From NCBI RefSeq assembly GCF_030272615.1, contig NC_081415.1, positions 192,727,695 through 192,791,694 on the forward strand: DNA of 64,000 nt. Direction: 5' to 3'. This DNA comes from Cryptomeria japonica (Eukaryota; Streptophyta; Pinopsida; Cupressales; Cupressaceae). The position numbers and the translations under genes are program-made. Numbering within the stretch: the first letter of the stretch is position 1; the number at the start of each line of letters is the position of its first letter. Of this stretch, positions 22,799 to 34,611 are shown piece by piece. Under the pieces are notes generated by a model that searched no databases, was not told the DNA's origin, and was given only the letters and a program-made list of their open reading frames with translations.

Positions 22799-24570
22799 TA
22801 TTTTTGGAATTTTTCAAGTATAATGTATGATATGCAATTAAATGCAACCTAAATAAATGAAAATGCAATCTATGTTTTTGGTGCTTTTGAAGATTTTGAC
22901 AAACTTTTTGAAATGCAAATCTAAGAGATGGACCCTTGGGAAATTGGAATGATGTCTAGACCTCAAAGGACAAAAGGACTTAACAGACAAAGGACAAGAT
23001 GACAATGTCTCCCCTATATGCTTGGATACTAAGCTAGGTTTGACGAAATGATATTGATGACAAAAAGGACAAAAGACTTGATAAGGTCTAGACTTCTTAA
23101 CAATGACTTAGGGTTTATCAAAGATTTGGATTACTCAAGTATGACAAGACCTAACTTTGACACTATATGCAAAGGGACAATTGCTATGATATGATAATGA
23201 CTTAAGCTTAATGAAGAGACTTGGGATATGCAAATGCAAATGTATGACAATGTCCACCTAAGATGAAACCTAAGGTTTAATTATGAAATGATATTACTCT
23301 TATGCAAGAGGACATATGCAAATGGATGACTTCTATTGATATGCAAAAGAAGTATGACTTAGGTGAAACCTAACCTTGATACTTGACAATGACTTTGCAA
23401 AATGCAACCTAAGATGAACCTAAATGCAAGTGACATAAGAGTTGAGACAAGTTTTTGACCAATGTTGGACAACCATGCTTTAGGAATATGATCTTTGAAT
23501 CTTGTTGAATTTTTGTTGGATGAATGTCTTTGGTGTTTGATCTTGTTTTGATCAATGTGTTTTGCTTTTGAAATGGGATAACATTCAACTTTTGACAATC
23601 AAAGAATACAAGATGTTATAACTTAGACTCAAGACAATCATGCTCATTTCCACATTCCTTAGGGTAGGCAAAGACATTAGGTACTTGAGAGGTAGACTCA
23701 TTATGGGATTCAAGGAGAATACATAGATGCTTGACCCCACGGGCTCCCCTCCACGGCACTCACTTCTCAGGGCAGCCAAGCATCAGTCCCCATGGAATCT
23801 CCCCATGGCGAACTTAGTATCTCTTCCAAGTATCCGAATTTGTCCTTCTCAAGCAACTAGAAGGGTTTTTGGCCTCTAAAAACAAGGTATGTAGTAAGGA
23901 TTTCTGTTAAGCATTACTCCTTGATGTCATGCAAGCATGATTGAGACATTAAGCCCATCAAGATACCAAACAAATGTAGTCGCGCAAGCGCGATTTAGAC
24001 CAAGAGGCCCTACTTAGATGTTGATATGAGAAAGAGTTCAAGGGTCATCACTTCCCAAGTAACTGCAATTCCCACGTAACACTTCCTTCAAAGCTTTCGC
24101 TCATCAGGTATTTGTTTATAGTGAGTTAGAATGCCAAGGAATTCTAGCCGTACTCACTTTGGGTCGTTCCCTTCTCACGATTATCACTTGCTTGCTAAAG
24201 CAAAGTGGTCGGGAAGGCAGGCCCTCTAATGGAGATAAACAATCAACAAGACAAGCATGGTATCGAAGATCTGGATTTCTGATCACCCTATAAAGGATGA
24301 GAGCATACTCTCCTACTCCAATGTCATACTTAACAATCAAAGCAAACAAGGGTTCATTTCCAACCTATTTATAAATCACTAAGTGCCTAATTAGAAAACT
24401 CAAACACACAATTTGGTTGTTTCTCCAAGGCAACCTGCAAAAGACATGTCAGAAGTTTGATTTGTTGTCTTTGACCATCGAATCTGCATAACACATGTTA
24501 GTAGTTTGACCTGCAAATCAACTTAGAAGCACTCCAAAACACAGTAAGATGGTTAGAAGGTTAGTATTCA
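22799..24570. other. 5' untranslated leader of the 11.2-kb element
   Basis: About 1.8 kb between the primer-binding site and the long ORF, with no supported coding sequence. It is rich in ggacaa/tgacaa words; a short palindrome CGCGCAAGCGCG lies near 23981. Confidence 0.6.
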
Positions 24571-24584
24571 CGTCGGGTTCACCA
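24571..24584 (-). promoter_or_regulatory. primer-binding site
   Basis: The minus strand reads TGGTGAACCCGACG, starting with the TGG that pairs with a tRNA CCA end, five bases from the LTR. I did not assign the tRNA. Confidence 0.75.
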
Positions 24585-24589
24585 TTTAA

Positions 24590-25983
24590 TGTGGCGTAGA
24601 AATTAGGAATCATCACAAGATAAGTAGATCAATCAAAACGCAAGACATGATAACTAAATCAAAGAAATACTCATTGCAATGAACCTAATTCTAAAGCACA
24701 TTCAATGAAGGTATGAAAATGAAGCATTCAAAAGAAAACATTATGCAAACCAGATTCAAGATTGAATACTCCTTCCATGCGGCTCCATTGTTGTTCTTTC
24801 CTCTTCAATGGGTTTGTGGATCTCACCTACAAGTGCTCACACAATTGAAAGCAAAAAGCTCAAGAGTACTAGAACTAAAATTTGATAGTTTGACAGCAAT
24901 TCGGATTTCAAGAAGTAATTGAAGGGGTTTTGAAGAAGGGATTTGATTGAAAAACACATCCAATTTATAGAGAAATTGGATAAATGACAAGATTGGCATG
25001 ATGCAATTCAAATGGAAATTGCAAATCAATATGACAAATTATGACAAATTATGCACTTTCCATGCATAATTTGATTGATTGAAATTGATGACAAATTAGG
25101 CATTAGAATTAGTGAATTAATTAATAATTTTTCATTTATTAATCAATTCACAAAGAGGAATAATTAGCCAATTAAATAAAGATTTAATTGTAACTTAGGA
25201 TTAATAAATAATTTAGTAACCCTAGAAGAAGAAATGACAAATTAGGTTAAATGAATAAATCATAAAACCCTAGAAGACGAATTAGAAATGCGAAAATGAC
25301 AATTAGGTCTTGATTAAAGATAATTAATGTCGATCATAATTTTGAATTGATAAATGACCAATGCGACAAAATGATTGAGAAAATGCGCCAATTGACGAGG
25401 AACAATGACAAATTGATCCAAATTGACATAATCGAGACAAACAATGATCGATAGTGAAATGATCGCAAAATGACAAGATTGATAATGACCACGATCAATG
25501 ACAAATTGATCGCAAGATGACAAGATCGAACATGACAATGATCGATGACAAATCGATCGTAAAACGACAAGATTGAAGGATTGATGATAAATCGACAAGA
25601 TTGATAAACCGATCGCCAACTGATAAGATTGAAAACAGGACAAAACCCTAATTAGGATTGACGATGTCCAAAATGATAAGATTGATAGGAGGAAAAAACC
25701 CTAATTAGGATTGACGATGTCCAAAATGATGACAAATGAATACGCACATTGATGCGACAGGGTAAAATCGATCAAAATCATGACTGAATATTGTTGTCGA
25801 CAAGACCAAATTCAAGGATGAGATGATTGAAGAATATAGAAGAATGACTCGATGTTCGCAAATGATAAAGACCAAGTGCGTGACATAGGAGAAATGTTAA
25901 TGCGATGCAAAAACCTAAAATGAGGCAATGCGCAAATGTTAAAGTATGACCTTGCAAGCGTTGACCATTTTTGGGTGTCTACA
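24590..25983 (-). repeat. 5' LTR of the 11.2-kb element (1394 bp)
   Basis: Same ends as 14787-16331. It lacks about 152 bp corresponding to 15280-15431; the deletion lies between short repeats of attga/aattg. About four substitutions separate the two LTRs elsewhere. Confidence 0.93.
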
Positions 25984-25988
25984 CTATA
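25984..25988. other. target-site duplication, right copy (ctata)
   Basis: Matches 14782-14786. Confidence 0.9.
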
Positions 25989-26175
25989 TTATATGTTGTG
26001 GATTATAATTTGATATTTGATGTATAATTTATCATGTCGTGAATGTGGTGTTTATTAGCACATGGGAAACATTGCTTTGAGGGTTTGAAAAAAAACCTTT
26101 TCTTCATGCTTGTGAACTAAATTTAACTTCATTCTCTTTTAATGCTATGAGATTTCCACAATCCATATTATATTC

Positions 26176-26397
26176 TTTTAATTTTTCTAGATTTGATTAT
26201 GTATAAATTTTTATCATCAACGTTTCGAATCACACTCCGTGATTCATCACGAGGATGTAAAAGGAAAAGGAATTCCAAGGAGATGAAAAATCCTTGGAAT
26301 TCCTTTTCCTTTTACATCCCGATGATGAATCAAGGAGTGTGATTCGAAACGTTGATGATAAAAAATTCATACACAATCTAATCTAGAAAAATTAAAA
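26176..26397. repeat. 222-bp palindrome of Penelope-type tail sequence
   Basis: Left arm 26176-26280 and right arm 26292-26397 are near-perfect inverses around an 11-base spacer. Each arm carries the hammerhead-like motif (GATGA, GAATCAC...GTGATTC, GAAACGTTG) seen downstream of the Penelope ORF at 48531. It could be a solo inverted pair of Penelope terminal repeats, or a foldback MITE derived from them. Confidence 0.8.
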
Positions 26398-26995
26398 TAA
26401 TTCATGCTCTTTTCCATATTGCATGTTTGTTTGGATGATTAAATTTGACTTATGCATATTATTTGAATATTGTTTTCAAAGTAATTCTTATAGATGTGGA
26501 CTATTATTCTATGATTGCTTTCAAGACAATTACTTTAATACTTAAATGTGTGTCTTTTAATTTCAAATGCTACAATATGCTACTATATAATTTAAATATT
26601 AAGTCTTTTAATACTTAAATGAATGTCTTTTAATTTAATTAATTTACTACTTTAATACAAGTAAACACTATTTGAAATTAATGTAAAACATACATGAACA
26701 CACAAACATTTAAGGTTGATATTCTAAAAATCATATTTGAACTTATAGACATCTTGTTGCATTATTGGATTTGCTACCAATGTCTCACATTGCTTTTGTC
26801 ATGTTGAAAAATCTATTTTGACTAACAATCAACTTTGTATTTCAATTACAATCTTATAATATAGGATAGCATTGTAAAGATTTCTCATCTAAAATATTTA
26901 CTATTTTTTTTTAATAAAATCAACTATTCTACAAAATGATAATTATAAAAATCTAATATCCAAGTTCATAAATATATTAATCTAAGGGGTGTTGT
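26398..26995. other. AT-rich spacer
   Basis: No gene or repeat that I can support. Short A/T-rich words recur (cttttaatacttaaatg near 26530-26660). Confidence 0.55.
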
Positions 26996-27165
26996 GTGGC
27001 CTAAGGGGTCATGCATGTGTTCTAACACATGGGTGACCCCTTAGGACCACACAACACCCCTTACAAAACATGTGCACCCCTTAGGACCACATAAGACCAA
27101 ATGGTGTTGAAAGGGGTCTTATGTGGTCCTAAGGGGTCATGCATGTGTTCTAACACATGGTCGGG
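26996..27165. repeat. hairpin satellite units, short array
   Basis: One and a half units of the family that makes the 53540-54560 array: TGACCCCTTAGGACCACA in both orientations, the loop sequence catgtgttctaacacatg, and aagaccaaatggtgttgaaaggggtctt. The array ends at aacacatgg, where the truncated LTR begins. Confidence 0.88.
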
Positions 27166-27760
27166 TGGTAGTGCCACTTCCCATCAGATATTCTTTTTCT
27201 TACCTTCATGCGAGGATTGGCTTCGCTGGTGTACCTGTGGTTCGTGATTCGTGTATCATCTCATGTTCGTGATTATTGTACATTTGAGACCCATGTGGTC
27301 ATTGTATTAGTGAATTATGTAACCTTGACATTGTAATATATGTATTTTCATATGTATTATAAGAAGCCGTGTAATTATTGAATATTATAATCTTAATTCA
27401 GTTGAATGTATGTTATTTCGGTTATCTTTATTCTTAAGTGTAAATTCTTCATTGAAAATAAATATATTGTATCACTTTAGATCTTTTAATGTGGAATTCA
27501 GTTTTATGAATATGATTTAATTAGATGTATTTGAGTTTCCTAGCTAGATGGATAATTGGATTAACCTTATGATGTTTTTTTTTACTTACGAATTAATCTT
27601 TGTTGGTAACCCTTTAGGAATTCTCGTGTTAGACTTCCTCTTGTGTTATTAAACATGCAATGTAATAATTAATGCACTTAATCTTTAAAAAAATAAAAAA
27701 ATCACCCTTTAGTTACCTAGTAGTGTTGTTTTCCTTTAGGGTTCCTGGCAAGGCATTACA
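27165..27760 (+). repeat. truncated gypsy LTR (3' 596 bp), opposite strand to the main copy
   Basis: Matches the reverse complement of 28748-29346 over its whole length and ends at the same ...GCATTACA. It lacks the first 3.4 kb of the LTR. The junction with the satellite shares the short word cacatgg. Confidence 0.85.
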
Positions 27761-28747
27761 ATCACAATGAACACTACCCTCAAACTAATCAACCATAAAG
27801 AAAAATAATAATTATGTTTAATTTATACTAAAAACTTTCTATTTAAAATTCAGCTATACATGTATCAAAACTAATTTAACATTTATCTTAAATAAATAAG
27901 CATGCAAAATATAGTACAAAACCTTTTTAAAACTATATTATCTAATCATTACATTAAAACAAGCTTTCTAAAAATATATCTATGTTTCAAGAAATATAAA
28001 TATATCTATTTATATCTATATTTCAATGTATTTTTATTAAAAGTATACAAATAAGAAATTGTTTTCTATTTAAAAGTTAGAAATATAATTTACATCAAAA
28101 TTCCACAAATCATCAGTTTATTTTATTTTAAAATTCTTAATGATTTACTTGTTGTAATTAAGAGAAAACATGCCTATATTTTTAAATGTTTGGATTTCCA
28201 TGACTCACTAAGGCCAAAAAGGTTCAATTTATTGTGTTGTCTCCTATGAACATGTATTTGAAAAAAAAAATTAGAAACAGATCAATTCTATAAATTTTAC
28301 ACTCTATAATGCAAGCCATGATCTTAGGGTCCACCTTAAACCCTTTAGATGACAAAATATGACCTTGAGGTACTCTACTTCTTTAACTCCAAATACACAT
28401 TTGGATGCTTAGTATCATTTCTTATATAAGAGAGTCAATAAATACATGTGCTTAGAAAATGGAAGCATATTTTTTATCTTAATTTATTCGGATTATGTAT
28501 TTGGTAAATGATCGAATGATCATAGATATTTATTTAATGGTCATAAACATATTTTGTATGGAGACTAGTTACTAAAGGGGTTGGGAATCTCTTACACGGT
28601 CACTACTTTGCATATTGAAGGTAGTCTTAACTTTAAATATTACTGGAATACCTATATATCAATTTATCAACCACTTGGTGACAATGCCAGAGCAGCAGGT
28701 CGATAGGAAGAATCTATCAGAAGACAAAAACGTAAGTTTGATGCACT
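27761..28747. other. AT-rich spacer between inverted LTR ends
   Basis: No coding sequence, primer-binding site or other feature that I can support. Confidence 0.55.
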
Positions 28748-30341
28748 TGTAATGCCCTGCCAGAAACCCTAAAGGAAAACCACACTACAAGGCAACTGAA
28801 GGGTACAACATTTTTTTTTAAAAGGATTAAGTGCATTCATAATAACATTGCACGTATAATAACACAAGCAAAAGTCTAACATTGACATCCTAAAGGGTTA
28901 CCAATGAGGATTACTTCGAAATAAAACTTCATCACAAAGTTAATCCAATTATCCATCTAAGTTAGGGAAAAACAATTACAATTAATTAACTCAACTCATA
29001 ACTAATTTAAAATTGATAGGTTTAACGAGTTACAATATATCTACTTCCAATGATTCATTTACACAAAAGATGAAGGATAACTAAAATAACATACATTCCA
29101 TTGAATTTCAAATTACAACATTCCATAAATTACATGGCTTCAATAGAACGAATTAAGTACATAGGTTACAATGGCAAGGTTACAAAGTTTAAAGATACAA
29201 TGACCACAAGGTCACAAATGAACAATATCAAGAACATGAGTTGATACATGAGCACGAACCAAGGTACATCGGTGAAGCCAATCCTTGCATGAAGGTAAGA
29301 ACAAGGATATCCAATGGGAAGTGGCACTAACACCCGACCATGTGATCCCATAATGGAACCACCCCACCGTGCTAGGAGATAGCAGAAAACCCTCAAGCAA
29401 GCAATAAGACAAGTACAATAGTACACAGGACTCCACAGAACTCAAGTGACTCAACTCACAAACACTAGTGACCCTAAAGAGAGAGTGTCATCACATGGCT
29501 TAAGATGGTTACCCTAGGTAGGTCTCCATAGGTCCTAGCCCCCATCCTAGGTTATCCTGGTAACCTTTCCTGAACCCCTGACTCCATCTAAGCATCATGC
29601 GGACCCTACCAACCTTTCGTGAAGACAAGGTGATAGGTTTACCATTCCAGGACTTCCCACAACACCTTGAGCCTATACAAGCACTCAACCATGTGCGGGG
29701 TACAATATCTTAATTAAATTAATAAATACCCACCCCCTAATCACCCCTAATCAATTTTTAGGTTATCACTTGTTAACTGACTTTTGAGGGGTTATCCTGC
29801 CAACCACTTCAGGTGCGGCCCCTGCTCGAAAGCCACTCTCTCTCCTAGGACACTAACAAGAAAGGTCTCTCTATGAGAACTCTATGGTGAAACTCATAGC
29901 CATAACTAATCCTGACATAACACAGGTGAAGGATTCACAATCATTAACCCAGGATTGACCATATGGAAACATAACACACAATGGCTCACATCCACAGGGT
30001 TTTTACAATGACACCTGACTAAGGGGTTATACACCATACGACATAATGACAACTCACCAGAATTGCAACGAAATTTAAACTTGACTGCAATTACTATAAC
30101 ACAAGATCCTAAACAGGCAATCTTTTCTTTAAGCAGTCGAAAGCATAAAATACTTGCAATAAAGATTTCCAGAAATAACAAAATCGCATCTATATTAATA
30201 TAAGGAAACGATGAAGTCACATGTCTAATAAAATTAATTGAAACCACATTTAAAATTTAACCCCCCAATCATTAGATCATGATTAATTTACAATTAACCC
30301 GAATTGACTATAACCATAATCTAAATTTAATTCCAATTTAA

Positions 30342-30366
30342 ACATATATATATATATATATATATA
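30342..30366. repeat. (AT)n microsatellite
   Basis: Pure TA dinucleotide run in the gypsy LTR. Confidence 0.9.
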
Positions 30367-30536
30367 AAATAATTTCAATATAATATATATTCATTGAATA
30401 TAATATTATATGATTATATTATATTAACATATATAAAGATATAATATCTAATTTTAAAAAAAAACACATTTATTTCCAAAAATTTTGCCAAAGCTTTTTA
30501 TTTTCCCAAAATATATAAATAAAACAAATAACCCAA

Positions 30537-30540
<4 letters not shown>

Positions 30541-30583
<43 letters not shown>
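30541..30583. repeat. (AT)n microsatellite
   Basis: About 21 TA dinucleotides in the gypsy LTR, followed by more AT-rich sequence. Confidence 0.9.
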
Positions 30584-30586
<3 letters not shown>

Positions 30587-30730
30587 ATTTATTAATATTT
30601 ATATTTTATTAATATTTATATATATATTTTAAAACTTTTTTTTTAAATAATAAAAAAAAGCCGAATGTAAAATTCGGGGCAATATGGGGGGCGTTGTTGT
30701 TTTTTTTTTTGTTTCTAACGGTGCCCTATT

Positions 30731-30826
30731 GCTACCAAATGGTAGCAGGTGTTACCGCAGGGTAGCATTGCTACCTCATGGTAGCAGGCGCTACCATACG
30801 GTAGCACTGCTATCGTGGGGTAGCAG
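30731..30826. repeat. array of five tetraloop hairpins, GCTACC-N4-GGTAGC
   Basis: Five 16-base units in a row with 3-4-base spacers. The loops are AAAT, GCAG, TCAT, ATAC and GTGG. Stems are constant except GTTACC in unit 2 and GCTATC in unit 5, both still able to pair through G-T. It lies in the LTR and would be present in RNA if that part is transcribed. Confidence 0.93.
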
Positions 30827-32808
30827 GCACCGCCTCCCCCCTGCCAATTTCTTTTTTTAAGATTTTTTTTTTTTAAAATTTTTTTTTTTTAAATTCAATT
30901 CATGGAAACATGAATTGACATAGACAAATTCTCTGTTAAAACACACTCTGAGACAATAGAGTATAATTAAGCAATATCAATTTATTTATTTATTTTTAAT
31001 TGAATAAAATTCACACATCAAAATTAATCACTGGTAAATGAATTTTACCAGCAAATACAATCTCTGAGACAAACAGAGATGAAAATTAACTTCACAAAAC
31101 AAACAATTCCATTCCCAAAATCAAATTGGCTGGGAACTAAATTGATTGCCATCCCCCAATTGGATTTTTCTTGCCAAACAAGAATGGGAGAAGAATAATT
31201 AAACTCAGAATTTTCCCCAATTTTGAAAACTACTAGGAAAAAAATTGTTTTTTTTTTTTAAACAATTGAAAACATAAGGGGAAACATCTTGGCAAAATTT
31301 TGCCAGCATGATTTTACCAATTTCACAAAATTAAAAAAAAACTACAATTACCAGGAACCAAATTCCTTGCTTAAACAAAATGAAAGAATGGAATTTAAAC
31401 CACAATTTTTTTTTCATGAAGTAACTTAGGGAGAGATTGAAGTTGCATTTTAATAACAAAATGGACTAAGATTTTTCCATAAACCTCATAGCAAGTAAAC
31501 CCATAACACTACAGTCATTTAATTAATCTCTCTACAACATCCAGAAATTGGGGAAGAAGCATGAATTTTTAAAGTAAACAAGTAGAGATCAACCAACCTA
31601 TGGAGCTTCCAAGAAGAAATTTGTGAGCTTCTATCCATCAACGGAATTCCAAACCAAAATCAAAATCTTCCTTCCAAACAATTTTCCAGAATTTCCCCTT
31701 TCAAAACAAGCATTCTCTTCCAAAAACAAGCCTCCCTCTTTCAAAAATATTTTTAGGGATAAATAGGGAAAATATCTTAACCTAAGCTTTTTAGGTTGAA
31801 ATATTTTTCTCATGAAAACATTTAAATAAACAAATTGACTTTTTCTATTTTCCTTCAAAAGTAATTGAGGAATTTCTTCCTTTTTTTTCTTTATTTGAAA
31901 AACACATTTCTCTCATAATGAGATTTAATTAAATTTTTCAACAAAAGTAAAAATCAATAATTTAACTCTACTTTTGTTTTTCTTTAAATCTAAAAGCAAT
32001 ATAAGTAACTTTATATATTTTACTTTTTTCATTTGATTTAAATATAGTTACTTTTCCAAAATAAACAATCATTGATTTAAATCTAATAAATTAACTCAAT
32101 AAGCTAAGTTCATAGCACAAAGGCATAATAATGCATAAATTGCTTATACCCACTATGAAATGGTGACTTAAACTCAAATAAATAATCTCACCCACTATGG
32201 CATGCAAACCAAGAAAAAATACAAGAAGACTCCGAAAAAGTCACACAAACAAGACTCGAAGGCTGAACAAAAGGAACTGACGACACTCACAAGAGTAGAC
32301 CGAGGGTAAGAATTAGGGTCAACAACTATCTCCTCCACTCCCATCAGACATATAAGGCTCACTCAAACCTGTGAAGCCAAGTGGAGATGATACCCCGTAC
32401 CTACCCGGTACTTGTACCTGCAATATCCTGCATCATCAAATCACACATGCATGTATATAAATATTGAATACATGACACAAAAACCGATGAAGGAGAATCA
32501 CGACATTCCCTATCTCACCAAAGTGAGTGAAGGAAAATCGTCCTCTTGCATCCAATACAATATCAGACACGCAACATATAATTACACATTGCATAGATAA
32601 AGTAAAGTGTCAGTACATAGCAATAATCCATAAAATACCACAAATCACCAGTACTAAAATACTGAAAATAACTCATACATCTCATATCTAGATAAACATG
32701 AAATAATATCAAATACGTCTGAATAATGTTTAGCATAAATGTATCAACTGAAAAGTAAACTGCAACAAAATATCAATCTAATAAGTCCAATCGAGAAGGG
32801 GTACTACA

Positions 32809-32825
32809 TTCTCCCCCCCAAAACT
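32809..32825 (-). promoter_or_regulatory. gypsy polypurine tract
   Basis: The minus strand reads GTTTTGGGGGGGAGAA directly before the LTR start TGTAGTACC. Confidence 0.88.
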
Positions 32826-32834
32826 AGGCTTACT

Positions 32835-33059
32835 TTTGGAAGCCTAAAACATATAAGAATAAAGCTCTCTCATCTTCGCTGCATCCTCCCAAGTCACCGA
32901 GGTCTCATCATTTGGGTCCCATAGGACCCTCACCTAGTAAATGGTGCAACCCCTGAGGGTCAAATCCCGATGTTGAAGAATGCGCATGGGCTCCATAGAA
33001 AGCTTCCCATCCTTGACTTGCAAGGCATTCCAATCAAGAACATGTGTCACATCAGGGTG
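32835..33059 (-). pseudogene. gypsy integrase C-terminus, separated by the insertion
   Basis: The frame reads HPDVTHVLDWNALQVKDG... then an in-frame stop (near 32934) and VRVLWDPNDETSVTWEDAAK, the chromodomain-like tail typical of plant gypsy integrases (W-E pair). It continues the integrase that breaks off at 41097, so the 33065-41091 element interrupted this domain. Confidence 0.85.
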
Positions 33060-33064
33060 ATAAG

Positions 33065-34246
33065 TGTTAGGCCCAATATGGAAAGCTAATGTACTGAGAG
33101 GGGAGGGGTGAATCAGTACTTCAAAACTTTTCTTCAACAATAACTTTACTGTTAAGCATAAACTGAATAGTGCAGTAACATGATATAATGCTAAACTAAA
33201 TAAATAACAATCATACATGATTCACTCCATAACACTTATATTTTGGTTATGCAGAAACTCTTGGTTAGAGAGAAAAACTGCGGTGGGCATGGCACCCACA
33301 ACTTCACTACTGCAATAATAAAGGGTGCTCAGTTAGAGCTACATGTTTAGCTATTTCTGATAGCTTACCGTGTTAGGAGTATCAAGATCTGTTAGATCTA
33401 CCTTGCTAAAGGATTTAACAACACTTAATCTAAATGTTGTACCTGGTTAGAGGCTTTACAATTTATAGACTTGGTTAGAGTCTTTTACCCTATTAAAGGT
33501 TTCTCTTACAGTTTCAAAATATTTCAGTAAAATCATTACAAAAATATGCAACTTTACATCTGATATGTTATAGCAAATTCTATGTGCTCAAATAAGATTA
33601 CCTTACTTATAGCATACCTCGGTAACCCATATAGTAACTCGGTAAACCCTTCTATTTACTCTGTTCTTTGACTGTTCTTTGAAATCCTTCTCGGTGACCT
33701 CTGTGTCTCTGTAACAGTCATAACACTTAATTCTTTCACATGTATTGCTTCATATATTCTATTTCTATCATACTACAGGTGTTAATTTGATCTCAATCCA
33801 TGTTGTATGTATAGATCTCTTATGTCGGTGATCCATCCATTGCTTCGATCTTACAAACATATTTTATCGAATGAATAACCATGCAAAATATTTCATTGGT
33901 TAGATGACCTTGTAATCATACACAATCCTTAAGTGCAATTTCCAATGTGATAATGGTTCTATGTTTATCGATCTTGTAACACGTTTCCATATGTATGTCC
34001 AGGTTCAATGAATCTGGTAACACATTTCACTCAGTGTATATCAACTCGGTGTGTCATCTTTGTTGCTCGGTAAACATGGAATGATACTTGGTAGACAGCT
34101 CGATGCATACTAGGCTCTGTGACTAGTTTCGTCTATTACTGACTGCTCTGTGCATACCGACTGAATATTTCAGTAGAGGTAACCGACTAGAGTATATATA
34201 ATAACTTTGAACATAAGACTAATAGCAACCTTAGTAAGTAGTAACA
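33065..34246 (-). repeat. 3' LTR of the nested element (1182 bp)
   Basis: Plus-strand ends TGTTAGGCCC...AGTAGTAACA. Pairs with 39913-41091. Confidence 0.93.
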
Positions 34247-34262
34247 ATCTCCCCTTTTGACA
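34247..34262 (-). promoter_or_regulatory. polypurine tract of the nested element
   Basis: The minus strand reads AAAAGGGGAGAT directly before the LTR (TGTTACTACTT). Confidence 0.85.
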
Positions 34263-34611
34263 TTAGTTGAGATGTTTGACAAAAACTACTTTCAAATTTA
34301 TAATTCAAAAAATCTATATACTTGCAAAATTTGACTAAACTGACAATATATACACTTGTCAATGAAATAGTATATCCAGATATACTCCCCTTATCAATAT
34401 ACTGTACAACACTCTGATTTTGCATGCTTGGTGATCAATGTTCTGTGTGCTGCTCTAGTTCTTTGCTTACTGTTTTGTTCACTGCTTGGTTCACTACTCT
34501 TGGATACTCTGCTCACTTTGCTTGGTATACTCCCCCTGTATACTACACTCCTTTTGAACTATACTTTGATTCTTTGCTATATCACTCCCCCTTTTTGACA
34601 AACATCAAAAT

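Larger units (their letters stand above)
14787..25983 (-). mobile_element. complete non-autonomous LTR retrotransposon, 11.2 kb, young
   Basis: Two LTRs (14787-16331 and 24590-25983) flank the interior, with an exact 5-bp target duplication ctata (14782-14786 and 25984-25988). The primer-binding site beside the right LTR and the polypurine tract beside the left LTR set the orientation as minus. The interior has one long sense ORF (20000-22798) and an antisense plant-mobile-domain fragment. I find no gag, protease, RT, RNase H or integrase. By eye the LTRs differ at about four aligned positions plus one 152-bp deletion, which indicates recent insertion. It fits the LARD class, mobilised by proteins supplied in trans. 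Confidence 0.93.
28748..32808 (-). repeat. gypsy 3' LTR, unusually long (4061 bp)
   Basis: Minus strand: TGTAGTACCCC (after the polypurine tract at 32809) to ...GGGCATTACA at 28748. Only one full copy is in the window, so the length rests on the PPT border and on the shared end with 27760. It includes AT microsatellites, a G+T/poly-T patch near 30690-30715 and the tetraloop hairpin array. ORFs inside it have no family features. Confidence 0.78.
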
